The notes under the pieces are model-generated. The model searched no databases, had not been told where the DNA came from, and saw only the letters and a list, made by a program, of their open reading frames with translations. DNA of 64,000 nt from Trichobilharzia szidati (lineage: Eukaryota > Platyhelminthes > Trematoda > Strigeidida > Schistosomatidae), in NCBI GenBank assembly GCA_944472155.2, contig OX235279.1, positions 117,358,110-117,422,109 on the forward strand, given 5' to 3'. The position numbers and the translations under genes were made by a program. Below are positions 1 through 11,562 of the stretch, piece after piece (positions within the stretch are counted from its first letter, which is position 1; the number at the start of each line of letters is the position of its first letter).

Positions 1-591
1 TTAGAACTTGTGTAGTATACATCATGCATCCTTAGGCTGCAAACTGCCTTGGTTATCCTTGATGGCAGTTAGGAACAGCTCATTCATTATTTAGAGTGTG
101 GTCATACTATGAAGTAGGTTAGTTTGGTGCCAGAAAGACTCAAGTCTTATACATCGGCGATCACAAAACATTCATGAGCACAACACCTATTCGATCAGCT
201 GGTCTAATAGAATTTGTAACAATAGCGTCTAGATCGCAGATGATGACCATAGGTTTAAAAATGTGACTAAGCCACCGGTTAGTGAACACACAGGCTAGGC
301 TCGAGGAGAGTTGTTCTTTTATTAGCTGTTACACCTACTGTGATCTGTGCTTCTGTCTCTGCAATCAGTCTTCATTGATGACTTAACTATACTGGTAGGT
401 GTGATAGAGCATATATCCCTAAATGCCGTGTGATAAGTCAGCGCAATGTCACTAAAAGCTGATTATATCCGTCACACAACATGTCCTAATAACTGTCCAA
501 TTACGAGCTTAATCTCAAACTAACGTGATGACTCATATATTCTTTGGAGAACTAAACCATATGACAGCAAAAATTTCAGCTGATGCTGGTA
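1..591. other. No feature recognised
   Basis: AT-rich single-copy-looking sequence. I see no open frame with protein-like text, RNA gene or repeat here. Confidence 0.4.
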
Positions 592-942
592 CTATAATAT
601 CTGCTTCCAGGAGACCTTACACCTGTGAGGAGGATACCTAGGGTGAGCATCCAGTGTGCATCGTTGCATTTGCTCGTAGATCATGACGGATGTCATCACC
701 AAGATACGATATATCACACACACTTCCCCCAAAGGTAGGGATATTCCTGCCATGGAGAATTGTTGTCTGAGATAGCAGACCTTCGCCCCACAAGTTTCGT
801 ACAAACAGCTCATCCCAGCTTTCAGAATAAGATAGGTTTTTCCAAAAGTCGGTTTATACAAAGTGATCATTTGCACCGTTCTTCTCAAAGACACAGCAAT
901 TGGTGTCATAAATTTGGACTTGCAAGGTGCTGGTAGTGCCAT
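592..942 (-). CDS. Uncharacterised open frame, possible exon
   Basis: A 116-codon minus-strand frame begins with ATG after an in-frame stop. Its middle part (about residues 17-75) has the balanced composition of real protein, including KPTFGKTYLILKAGMSCL and a run of cysteines, and I do not recognise it. Towards its 3' end the minus strand has possible splice donors (CACAG/GTGTAAG near 625 and CCTAG/GTATCC near 637), so the coding part may stop there and continue in an exon I cannot see. It could be a short gene, an exon of a gene running off the left edge, or an old retrotransposed fragment. Confidence 0.25.
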   Translation of the reverse strand: MALPAPCKSKFMTPIAVSLRRTVQMITLYKPTFGKTYLILKAGMSCLYETCGAKVCYLRQQFSMAGISLPLGEVCVIYRILVMTSVMIYEQMQRCTLDAHPRYPPHRCKVSWKQIL

Positions 943-1107
943 TAGTTAGCCACACTTAACCAGTTTTACTATCCATTGAATACCTAATTACCCAATCAGT
1001 TGTTACTAGACATAGCTTGTAAATACTGATAACAAAAAATAAGTCACAATGACTCAGTTATTTGGTTACGTACCGTGATGAGCTACATATTTAAACAGAA
1101 CATAAGG

Positions 1108-1344
1108 TTTAATTGAATTTTAGATTTTTCCCGTCGATTGATTGGGCCGAAGTGCTCAGTCTCAGGTTGACATGTCGGCTTCTTGAGCAGATGCTTTGAC
1201 GGTGTCTGGGCATTTAATTAGTATTTAATTGGTGGATGGTGACTAGCAGTGGAATCCAGGATGCGCATTTCGTCCTATATGTCAACCTGAGACCGAGCAC
1301 TTTGGTCCAATCACTCGACGGGAAAAATCAAAAATTCAATTAAA
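1108..1344 (-). repeat. Internally deleted hammerhead-SINE unit between 67-bp inverted arms
   Basis: Positions 1108-1174 and 1278-1344 are inverted copies of each other with a few mismatches; they contain the block around CGTCGATTGATTGG and its complement. Between them, on the minus strand, lies only the 3' half of a hammerhead unit: GGACGAAATGCGCATCCTGG, then the CTGCTAGTCACCATCC block and the GCCCAGACACCGTC tail. The tRNA-like head and the 5' ribozyme half present in the copy at 32484 are missing, so this is a deletion derivative. Confidence 0.75.
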
Positions 1345-1545
1345 TCAATGTGACCCGTTGCACAAGAGGTGGCTCTCGTGGCCCAAGTGGTCTAGTGGAT
1401 AACTCTTTGGCGTTGGAAACTATGGGCACTGGGTTCGAGCCTCGGTGGGAACATCATCACTCACTGAGGTACATCGAGCTGACGAGTCCCAAATAGGACG
1501 AAATGCACATCCTAAATTCCACTGCTAGTCACCATCCACCAATTA
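1345..1545 (+). mobile_element. Hammerhead-bearing SINE, tRNA-like head plus ribozyme
   Basis: This unit starts directly at the edge of the preceding inverted arm. A tRNA-like head (A-box region CAAGTGGTCTAGTGG, B box GGGTTCGAGCC near 1430-1440) is followed by a hammerhead region at 1468-1522 and the CTGCTAGTCACCATCC block. The order matches the schistosome hammerhead SINE-like repeats described in the literature (Sm-alpha type). It shares the same starting block, TGACCCGTT, with the minus-strand copy at 32214-32408. Confidence 0.8.
1468..1522 (+). ncRNA. Hammerhead ribozyme, schistosome type, stem I damaged
   Basis: The core box CTGACGA, stem II GTCCCAAATAGGAC and the GAAA box are intact. 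Stem I is formed by ATCGAG and CTAAAT and has two mismatched positions in its middle. The tiny stem III (TGC/ACA) has lost one pair compared with TGC/GCA in other copies. Cleavage would follow CATC at about 1512. Cis-cleavage is probably weak or lost. Confidence 0.75.
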
Positions 1546-2519
1546 AATAAGAACATAATGTTGGTTTTATTTCAGAAATGGGTTTTAGACTTATATGGCT
1601 AGTAGGAATGAACTGCGGACTCACTCTGTGAGTGTTAATAGCACAAGGAGAGCGACCACAGAATGGCATTTCAGCCCATATGGTTGTTCCCTTTATAAGA
1701 AACACTATAGAACATTATGAGGTGGTATAATACTGATAGTGTGTTCCACCTGGATATGATTCTTACATATTCCCACACTTCAATACGGCATTAGCAGCAG
1801 AATATGATATATCTGCTTGAACGTTCTGTTTGTTGCTAGAGTCAGAATATTATTCGCACGGTACAATATTGCGTTAGCTACAAAATGCTACATATTTGGA
1901 CATTCTACGCGCTGTTAGAGACAGAATACTTTTCACACAGTTCATTACTGCGTTAGCAACAGAATACTACGTGTATTTAAACATTCTGTTTCATGTCCAT
2001 TGACGGAAACCGAAATCACACGCTCGGTGATTGATTGTCAAATATAAACTGCAGACATGTAAGGAGCGGTTTTATTAATGAAAAATATACCTTGGCCTCC
2101 ATGTCTTGCTCTCGGTTGTTGCAATATAATATCCACATGTGGCATAGACGTTTTTAAAATGGCATCAAACTGATTTCTTGTGATTTATTAATTCTAGGCG
2201 AAGCTTCGTTTTGATACAGTGGAAGGTGCACTACTTACCTATCTGTCATTAACTGCTGGTGAATTTCTAAGAATACCTGCTAGGTAGTTCTAAAAAGGCA
2301 CTATAGGGAGGACTACCACTTCAAATAGGTAATTGCGTGTTGATATAGAGTTTCAATCAGTCTAAATAAATACCTGAGCCTTAACTATTTCCCATGCATA
2401 AACAAAATCTCTATGGACTACACTTGGACAGCCAGATGAACTAATTCAGTTATTTCAGGTACAGTGCAGATACAATATAAATACCAAAAGTTCCAGTATG
2501 GTACTCAAGTGAAGTCAAA
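1546..2519. other. No gene recognised; AT-rich with weak tandem similarity
   Basis: About 1740-2000 carries several loosely similar blocks around GAATACT and CATTCTGTTT, spaced roughly 70-100 bp apart, perhaps an old tandem array. No open frame is convincing. Confidence 0.3.
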
Positions 2520-2717
2520 TCACTCTGTGTCCAACGTATTCCCCTTTTTTGCCAGTCCATAATTTGCCTTTGCAGAGTGTTGTCCAAGCCGAACTAAGTC
2601 AAAGTGTGTACCACAGGCTAATTCTCCCTCGGGGTCGATGAAAACTACACTCTCTGGGAGATATTCGCCACTACATTCCTGTCTCTGTCTACTAGTTATT
2701 TCTTTTGTGGACATCAT
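2520..2717 (-). CDS. Uncharacterised open frame, possible exon
   Basis: A 65-codon minus-strand frame starts with two ATGs directly after a candidate acceptor (CACACAG/GG near 2719). The text is protein-like throughout (for example VVFIDPEGELACGTHFDLVR) and ends in TGA beside a possible donor. It lies upstream of eIF3f in divergent orientation and on the same strand as the 592-942 frame, so both could belong to one gene; this is inference. No family recognised. Confidence 0.25.
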   Translation of the reverse strand: MMSTKEITSRQRQECSGEYLPESVVFIDPEGELACGTHFDLVRLGQHSAKANYGLAKKGNTLDTE

Positions 2718-3374
2718 CCCTGTGTGTAGAAGGCTATATTTCTTAAAGTAAGCTAGTGTTTACTCACAATATCGTAGGGGTGATACGAATCAGGATTATT
2801 GATCTATAATCGGATATTCACTCTACACTGTCCTGTCTTTGAAGACAGGATCTTCAGAAACATATGTTGGAAGTCTAGCTTCACGTAGATATGTGCAAAT
2901 ATCTCCGTAAGTGGTATATGGATTGTGCTGTTGAGGACTGAGCAACACCCATGATGAAAGACAGACTTGAAATTGGAAGAGGACTAAAGAAACGATTCAC
3001 CGTCCGTCGTGACACCGTCCATTCGTTGCGCAGTGGTTATGAAGTAACTTGGCTTCAGAGTTTTACTATTAGACATGTATACGAAGCAGAGGTAATGGAA
3101 AAGATCTACAGGTTTAGCTGCATTCGACACAGGAGTCGCACCAATTTTATGAGCAAATTACACTGCTATTTGTCGTTCTACGACGTCGATAGGAGTGAAA
3201 CGTTTTACGAAATCTAATAAATTCACGGTTACTAACCCTTAGCAGTGCTTCGCCTGAAATCCTGTATATTTTGAAATACATAATCGTAAACGATATTGCC
3301 AAACGTTGAAGGATTCAAACAAGGTTGCACAGTCAACTAAAAATAGGAGGGCAATACAAAAAAAGGTAACGTGA

Positions 3375-5442
3375 ATGGAATCGGGATCTGCTGTTCATAT
3401 TCATCCAGTGGTGCTAGCGTCCATCGTAGATGCGTACGAAAGACGAATGGAGGAGTCTGAACGTGTTATTGGAACTCTCCTAGGTATGACAGGATCAACT
3501 TCGTAGCTATTTCAGGAACGTGGGGAAAGGGAATTATTGAAGTCACTCATTGCTTTAGTGTACCTCACAAAGAATCAGAAATCGAGGTATCAATGGACTT
3601 TGAATTCGGGAAAAGTATGGCTGCTCTTGAACGCAAAGTATTTTAATTTCAAGAAATTATTGCTGTTTAGGTTAACCGTACTCATAGTATTGTGGGTTGG
3701 TATGCAACAGGAAATGAGATCACAGAGCACTATAAACTTATTCATCAGGAGTATTACATGCAACAATCGAAAAACGCAATATTTTTGCTAGTTGATACTA
3801 ACATGACTTTTGGAGACAAAATGGCACTGAAGGCCTATTTGTGCAGACAAATGGGTATACCGGGTGGTGTACGCGGGTTCATATTTGTACCAGTTGAAGT
3901 AGAGATTGAGTGTTACGGTGCTGAACGATGTGCTGTTGAAATGATGGTCTCTTCTATAGATCCAAGGAGCAAGTTGCAACCTGAGGTGAGTTTCTCTTCC
4001 TAGCTTGCTAAGTACTTCGTTTCCCGTTACTTTCATCATGTGTGTCAGCGATATTACTTCTACCATTTTCCACTGCCACTTATTGTGCTAATATTCGAGG
4101 TAATTTTTTAGAAAACAGCTTGTCTCTAATAGAATGCATTAAGTGAATTGTTCAAATGATAGGTTTTTTGATTGAGACATGTAGACCGATATTTTACGCC
4201 TTAAGTGTGTTCTCAGTCTTAGTGACCCTAATTCCGCCATAATGTGGTGTACGTATTGTCTTTTTATCTTCATCTTGGATGTATTTTTATGTCTCAATCT
4301 GCTTATTTGTATTGTAGAGTTGGTTCATAAACTGTAATATACGCCCCTATCTTTTTCGATATCACCGTTTGCATACTTAGTGTGGTGGTTTAGGGCGCTA
4401 TACAGTTTCCCTAGGTGTTATGTTTTCTGTATATAAACTCTTGTTGTGCTTTGGTTTTTTGCACTAAGCACGTATCTGAAGACCTGGTTTCGTTTAAAGT
4501 GTGATCAAATTCAGGCTATACCCATGCCCTACAGTTTCTGCGGACTGAAAGTCTTACAAAACTTTGAAAGACGCTCGTGTGAGCAATCCTGTCATTCTTT
4601 GCTTAGGTTCACTCTGCTTTTTAGTCAAGTATTATTTAGAGTTAAATTTTCTGTTATCACTCACTCAACTGTATCAAGAAGAACTTAGTTTTATTCCATC
4701 TAAATTTTGTTCTCAGGGGTGGTGAGTGGGGAGGCTTATGCATGAAACCGTTTAGTAACTTTTGAAGACATATAACGAGTTTGTTCAAAGTTTCACCCCA
4801 CTGAATTTTAAGAAATGGGTCCTTATTTTGATCACTGCTTTCCTTAATTCAACCTGGGAGAATGGGCATTATTTTTTTGCCTTCTTTTCGCCTCAAATCT
4901 CTGTTTACTGTCTCTATTTTGAGTTTGTTTTTACTTTCTTCTCTGGTTTTGTGTGCTGAATGAAGTGAGGCCACTCAAACTGCTGCTCACCGGGGCAAAA
5001 TTCTATGTTGAAACCAGGCAGACTACACGATTAGTGTGGCTCGTAGGCTGTAGCATCGTCACTGAACAGAATGCAGTGTTGTATATTACGCCCCACTCCC
5101 ACGTTCATCGCATATATAGTGAGTAATAAAAGTTCTGCTGAAGTCGAGCGAACGTTTTTACTACTATTGGGATCTTGTCAGTCGTTAGTACGTTAACTCT
5201 GATGTTGCCCCTTAAATACATAAAGTAGTTGACATGCCATATTACTTCAATCCATGTAGTCAGCAGTGGCAACATTGGCAATAATTTGCAGCTGCAGGGT
5301 GCAAAATCAATCCAAAAACAAATCGCTACTAAAGATGTTCATAAAACTGTATACTAATGTATCTCCTCAACAAAATTAAAATTGTTTAAACCGTAGATAA
5401 GTGCGTAAATAATATCCCCATTAGTATATCATAGCTGAATTA

Positions 5443-5488
<46 letters not shown>

Positions 5489-8400
5489 CTGAATAGAAAT
5501 AAAGTGAACATTCTTGGTAAACATCATTCAGTCTAAGCGTTCTAGGGATTAGCTGACTGTAGTCTCCAACGCAATCAAAGTTAGATGTAATTAACGAACT
5601 TTCATTTCATTGAGAGACTTTTCGAAAGCTTTCAGTTACCGGAGTCAAAGGTTAATATAACATCAGGTAGTGTATCCTGTGCCGAATTTCAATTGTTATA
5701 CTTTTCTCGCATTATGACGTAAAGTGTTCTGATCAATGCATCGGACAGCATTTTGGTTTTGTTGGGTTTGTTCTTCTCTAGCTACAGCTGGGTGAGGAGT
5801 TATTATAGGTCTTAAGACTACAGACACCGATGTTCTATGAACTTCGTTATTCAAACTCCAATACATCCCGTTTTTCAAGTCCATTGACATCTTTCTCGAA
5901 TTTTGCATGTTTAGCACCATATATTAATATTCTACTCGAATGGCAGGTAAAAAGTAGGTGCAGACTCATTAAAATCTTCCTTAAAAAACTTCTAACTGAT
6001 TCTAACATCTAAACTACTGAAGTGTCATTTGCATTTCAATACCAACTGGCTACTCACTTCATTCTCATTGCCACCATAGTAGATCAAAACTTCCCTCAGT
6101 TTCTCTTCTTGTTTCTGTCCCTTTATATCTTGCTATCAACCAGTTAAAACCATCGGGCCCACCCAATAAAAGCCTACTAGACTGTACTCTCTTGCACTTC
6201 TACTCGAACTCATGCAGCCTGGCAAGAGCTTACGGTGAGTTGTCATCTGAAGTGGTAAAAACTAGTGGTGTCGGTCAGGGATGCCCACTGTCACCATTTC
6301 TCTTTAATTTCATCATAGATGTACTAATAGAATTAAGCGACTGGGCGATTGACTTGTTACCATCAGGAAATAATCTCGTTGACTTAGAATATGCAAATGA
6401 TATAGTTCTTCTACGTGAAGACGCTGACAAGATGCAGTCTTCTGAACACCTTGAGCCGCAATCTTCGAATGTTTGACAAGTGATTCGCTCCCGACAAATG
6501 TAAGATGATGCTACAGGACTAGTCTGAACTACGTTGACTCCTAGCTTAGAGATAGGCAGGAGTGAAGTGGTAGAGCACCTTAACCGCTTCACTTATTTGG
6601 GAAGTTGCATCAGCCCAAACTGGTTGACCGCTGACGAAATCTCAGCTCGAATCCAGAAGTCTCGTTTGCCATATGCTAGTTTACGCCATCTCTGATATAT
6701 ACGTAATATCCTATCGGCTAAAGGGTGTGTGCACTCCTCAGTAGTCCACTTCGTCCTCATTTATGTCTGTGAGCGAGACATGGCCATTGAGAGTAGATGA
6801 TACGAAAAGCCTGGCGAACTGTCTTTGATCATAGGTGTCTGTGTTCTGTCTCTCTTGTTGGGTGGTATATACGATAAGCGATATTGAGGTTGAGTTGGTT
6901 ACTAAGTAAGGAGGGAAAATCAATCGAATAGGTTATGAAGTTACACCATTTGAGATGGTTAGGATGTGTGTTGCGTATGCCTAGCCATCGCCTTCCTCGA
7001 CAGGCAATGTTAGCTAGCTGACACAGGATCAGGTTGGAAAATAGCCAGTGGTGATCAAACCAAAACATGGCTTAATCAGTCAAGGAAATCCATAACATTT
7101 AGTTTAAGTCATGTCGGGAGATGTAGACTTCCTGGTTGTGGTCTTCAGGATAGTAAAAACCAGTGGCTGGAGACAATCGGTGATATGGCTCAAAATCGTT
7201 CTCAATGACTGGCGAAGATGCATCCACTCCTTGTGACTTATGATTTCCAATGAAACTATGTTGTTCTTTATTATTACTATTCCTTTGTCTCTCACCTCTG
7301 TTTACTGTCTATATTATGTATTTCTTCTACTTTCTTCTCTTGCTTTGTGTGCTACATGGAGTGTGGCGACTTGAACTGCCACACATCGGTGCAAAGTTCT
7401 ACGTTGAACTTGATATGATTATGAGCAATAGTTTATGCTCGAAACGTCATCAGTTAATATTACTGTACAACACTGTGTGATTTATCAAAATAAAATCTTA
7501 TCCATAATGGAATTACGTTGAAACCAGTTAGTCAGTCAGTCACTCTCCAGCACTGATTAGGAGGAAGTTACTTATGTTGTATTTTATAAAACTGGCTCAT
7601 TGTCTCAATCCAGTCTTTAAATTTGACTGGAAATGTCAAACATTTTTAGGATCAGTAACGCCGTCACAGAATTTCTGTTAATATGGCTGTAAAATTGGAA
7701 TTGAAATTGAGTTTAAGACATCTTTACGCGGGACTGAATTTGAAATTGTATGAATTCTATTCGATCCCTAATTAGTCGTTATGTGTGTCTCTACCAGTAT
7801 TTCTATTGTAATTATTAAGGGATCGCCTCATTTAGCTCAAAATTGACAGTACCGCTTCCTGGTAAACTTTACCTGCTCAACGTCTGACAAACGAACAAAT
7901 TTATGATATCTTTCTTTAATAATATAACCCTATCGACACTAACTCACGAAGTGTATATCTTTTGCATATTAAGGTGACACTTGGTTTGTCATGAATTACT
8001 GCACAGAATAATCTGTTAAACTTAATTCAATGTTCCACTTCACGCCTCGATTATTAACCTGTCTAAAATATCCATATCACATATTTCCTACCCTAAACTG
8101 TTTTTAATGATTTCAGAATCTGGTAATTGTCTATAATCTTATGAACTCAGGTGTGTAATTAGGTAACTTTCATATGAAAAGATTAGTCCATCACATCTTA
8201 CTTCATCTTGCTCTCATTTGATCGGATTAGTCTTTACACATCTACTGTCACAGCACACAAGTGGTCATTAAGTTTTTTTATGGGAAACTTTTGTTTAATG
8301 GATTAGGCCCTAAAAAGCCACTAGTACTCTGTTACTATGGTAGAATTAATGATACGGGAGCGTACACGAACAATTCAGGAAGCTCATGCATCAGTCAGTA

Positions 8401-9603
8401 ATTTCCAGTAGTTAAGCTCCGGATATTATTTTTAAGAGATTTTTCAGATTTATTTCAACATCCTAAAAACAGTAAACCAACAATCTTAAATGTAACAACC
8501 GAAGTTGTAAAGGAAGTAAGTAGTAATTTTTTATTTCCTTGTTGGAAAGACAGCATTAATTTTAATTCGTGTTGAAGAACATGTCAATATTAGGAGGTAT
8601 GACAGTTTGTTAAATTGACATACAATCAGTGTGTAATTACACCTCGACACTAAGTATCGGCCTTACAAAGATTAGAAGAAATCGTAGATGATTACAACTT
8701 TTCCTTCCTACTTTAATTATAACATGTCACTTTTGACGTCCTGTGGTAATGGTGGAAACCAAGCAAACGTTAATGCTATTGATGTCTGCTTTAAGGTGAA
8801 ATATTGTCTAATACTTCATACAGCTTGAGAGGAATACTAAATGTATTAAACAATTCTTCACTGTGCATATAACATAATTATGAAGGGGTTAACAGACAAA
8901 CAACACTACGCATTTGATCTTAAGTATCCTTCAGTAACCATAGGATTGAAGTTTGCATATATTGTCCTGGTGTGTCATATATCTTCACAGAATAAATCAG
9001 CTTGCTTAGGAACATTAAGTTGTAATCAGTTTTGTTCACTGACAATTGGTTTGAACAAACAGATATTTTTCATGCTTCTTGTAAACAGCTAAACACAAAT
9101 GTTGTTTATGTATTCTCACATGAACTATTATAGCTGTTGATATTACTACAGGTCATGTGCTGGGAATTCCGGTTTCCTTATGTTTGTCAGTATAAAATAT
9201 ACTTCGTAATATGATCACTTCTTTCATTGGTTGTTTATTTCATTTTCTGGTGTCAATGTTAGTTGCAGTGAAGCTATCAATAATGCAATTTTTTTATACT
9301 AATTTATCACCTGTTTTTTCAACGTAGCTTGGAGACGACATGGTCTATTTGTACCAACTTTCACAACACCTGATTTCTATGTTGGATCAAGTTATTCGAT
9401 ATGTTGAAAGTGTGATTGATGAAAAGTGTCCAGCTGATCCTAAAATTGGACGGTCTATTGCACAGTTAATCTTCTCAATTCCCAAACTAGATCCTGATCA
9501 CTTGGAACAACTTATCAATTCAAGTTACAAAGATTTACTGATGGTCACTTATCTCACAAATCTTATCCGAACTCACTTGAAGATTTTAAATTTGGCTCAG
9601 TGA
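3375..9603 (+). CDS. EIF3F: Eukaryotic translation initiation factor 3 subunit f (eIF3f), complete, 4 exons
   Basis: eIF3f is a core subunit of the eIF3 complex, which binds the 40S ribosome in the cytoplasm and supports mRNA recruitment. Exons read 3375-3483, 3516-3637, 3671-3985 and 9328-9603; all introns are GT-AG and the joined frame is open for 273 aa, ending in TGA at 9601. Residues about 7-24 ([15 protein letters not shown]) and 31-37 (VIGTLLG) start an MPN domain. Around residues 86-97 the text reads [12 protein letters not shown], where an active JAMM protease would carry its metal-binding histidines, so the fold is non-catalytic, as is known for this subunit. The last exon carries the conserved C-terminal DLLMVTYL block. 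The protein is shorter than human eIF3f because the Ala/Pro-rich N-terminal extension is missing, which is usual in invertebrates. The first two introns are only 32 and 33 bp, whereas the third is 5342 bp and holds LINE and Penelope debris. The first ATG of the conserved frame is taken as start. Family assignment is from recalled similarity. Confidence 0.94.
4880..5023 (+). mobile_element. LINE family A, 3' end fragment
   Basis: Ends in the family A terminus (TTCTATGTTGAAACCAGGC, then AGAC). The same terminus, preceded by the TTGTGTGCT block, recurs near 7400, 10985, 41510 (minus) and 58640. Lies in the long third intron of eIF3f, sense to the gene. Confidence 0.65.
5444..5487. repeat. (TA)n microsatellite
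   Basis: About 22 uninterrupted TA units inside the third intron of eIF3f. Confidence 0.95.
6185..7407 (+). mobile_element. LINE family A, 5'-truncated and decayed reverse transcriptase fragment
   Basis: The plus strand at 6192-6476 reads RT text in order: the [18 protein letters not shown] block, [15 protein letters not shown], and [17 protein letters not shown], where the usual YADD box is YAND. Frameshifts follow; C-terminal RT blocks and the family A tail can be traced to about 7405. The copy sits in the eIF3f intron. At its 3' end it runs straight into a Penelope-type terminal segment. Confidence 0.8.
7404..7503 (+). repeat. Penelope-type terminal segment with hammerhead-like hairpin
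   Basis: The segment shares CTTGATATGATTATGAGCAA and the GCTCGAAACGTCATCAG block with the palindrome at 33094-33677. A 5-bp stem (GAGCA/TGCTC) precedes GAAACGTC. It is fused directly to the LINE family A 3' end. Confidence 0.6.
7504..9327. other. Intronic sequence, no element recognised
   Basis: Remainder of the third eIF3f intron. Open frames at 8880-9092 and elsewhere have no protein-like text. The last 40 bp form a pyrimidine-rich acceptor (CTGTTTTTTC then ACGTAG). Confidence 0.4.
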
Positions 9604-9793
9604 ATTTATACAAGTGGAAAAGCATAATGTTGAACATTATTTGCTATTGTGAATACTTTTATCTAATCGACATGTACTTAATAATGATGACTTTTATTTC
9701 TCTTATGAAGGAAATATATGTATATTCTTGGACTCAACTATTCTATTAACGGCAATATAAATTGGAGTATTTACTTCCAAGGTTTTCGTTCAC

Positions 9794-9799
9794 AATAAA
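9794..9799 (+). promoter_or_regulatory. Candidate polyadenylation signal of eIF3f
   Basis: An AATAAA hexamer lies about 190 bp after the eIF3f stop codon, in AT-rich sequence with no other gene in between. The position suits a short 3' UTR. Other A-rich sites nearby mean the true cleavage site is uncertain. Confidence 0.45.
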
Positions 9800-10036
9800 A
9801 GTCAAAGTTAGCGTATTGATGATGACTTTCTGGCCACTCGCGTTACGCGATAACCTAACGTTGAGTGTCAGATGAGTGATTTTTCAAATTAATTATACAT
9901 TTTAAACTCCAATCGAAGGGATTCAATCTCGACCGAACAGATATCTCTGCACGATTCCAAACTCGAGTAACTCAGTGTTTCAGTTGTAGACACTGTCAGC
10001 GAACTTAGCATGATCAAAACTTAAGTACGCGTATTG

Positions 10037-10990
10037 AATGCAGAGTCTTCTGAACACCTTGAGCAGCAATCTTCGTATGTTTGGCATGCGATTCGCCCCT
10101 GTGAAATGTAAGATGCTGCTACAGGACTGGACTACGTCAACTCCAAGCTTAGTGATAGGGAGTGAAGTGATAGAACATGTTGACCACTTCACCTATTTAG
10201 GAAGTTGTATCAGCACCAACGGATTGATTGGTGACGAAATCTCATCACGGATCCAGAAAGCTAGGGCTGCTTTCGCTAACTTACACCGTCTCTGGCGTAG
10301 GCGTGACATCCGACTGTCAACCAAGGGACGTGTATACTGCTCAGCAGTTCGCTCCGTCCTTCTCTATGGTGGTGAGACGTGGCCATTGAGAGCGGAAGAC
10401 ATGAATAGATTGTCTGTTTTTGACCACAGATGTTTACGATCTCTTTCTCACGTTAGGTGGTATAATAAGGTAAGTAATGTTGACGTTAGGCGTAGAGTGT
10501 TGGACAAAGAGGGAAAATCAATCGAAGAGGCTATAAAGTTACATAGATTGAGATGGTTAGGCCACGTGCTGCGCATGCCTAACCATCGTCTCCCCCGACG
10601 GACATTACTAGCTGATATAGGTGCAGGTTGGAAAAGAGTAAGTGGTGGTAAACAAAAACATGGCATCAGTCCATGAAATCCTTGACTGTTAAACTGAGTC
10701 AGGTAGGGAGATGCAGACTTCCGGGTTGGGGCCCTCGGGACTCCAAGAATCAATGGCTGGAGACAATAGGTGACATGGCTCAAAATCGTTGTCAATGGCG
10801 CAGATGTATTCAGTCTTTTTAACCTTCATACTCCTTTCTACCATTACTCATTCTGTTTCACTCTTATACTTGTCAAAACTCTATTGATTCTCTTCACTCA
10901 TTTTCTTGTCTACCTTTGTGTGCTATTTGGAACGTGGCAACTCGAAATGCTGCACTTCGGTGCCAAGTTCTATGTTGAATCCAGACAGAC
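10037..10990 (+). mobile_element. LINE family A, RT C-terminal part and 3' tail
   Basis: An open 212-codon frame (10038-10676) covers the region after the RT catalytic box: [43 protein letters not shown] and LHRLRWLGHVLRMP. These blocks are typical of the RT connection/C-terminal region of RTE-like LINEs. The family A terminus follows, ending at CCAGACAGAC. The 5' part is absent, as expected for truncated reverse transcription. This is the longest open C-terminal frame of the family in the window. Confidence 0.85.
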
Positions 10991-11562
10991 GCGTATTAAA
11001 TAAAGAAAAAATAGATAATCAGTGGCAAAAAGATGGTTAAATTTATTTCCGTATTTGATCAGATTATGAATGAACGAAAGGCAAGGATAACGAAGTTAAG
11101 TCCACTCATCATCTGCTTGATAAATTCATCAAAACACCTGTTTACTGTAAGGTTTATGAGGTGCTTCATATCTGCAGCATTTGTCATTATTTCCACAACC
11201 TAAAACACTTGGCTAGTTCATATCTATTTCCAGCCGACTTTTATTCAAAGACTATACGTAAGGCGGCTGATGTAGATATTGTACTTTACTAAAAGCTCGT
11301 AGAGCTCGCTGATTTATTTGAGTGTGTGCTGTTGGGAACCTTTGCAGACTTTTTCAGAAAAGCAACCCTTAGGGAAGCGTATGGTCAAGAAGACAGAAAG
11401 TATCTTTTAATCATGTGTTTCAAGATATTAGAAATAAAACTTCAGATGTATTCGTAGCAAATCAGTAAAAGTCATTTTCCGGTTATGGTGGTATCCGCTA
11501 CTAAATACATTCTGCAAATACGGATAGGAGTAAACCGTCGAAGAGACTTATTATAATTGTGT
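10991..11562. other. No feature recognised
   Basis: AT-rich sequence between a LINE end and a SINE. No coding text or RNA gene seen. Confidence 0.4.

Noticed and set aside
2951..3217. 88-codon plus-strand frame just upstream of eIF3f
   Set aside because: No family text and no splice link to eIF3f in phase; may be chance.
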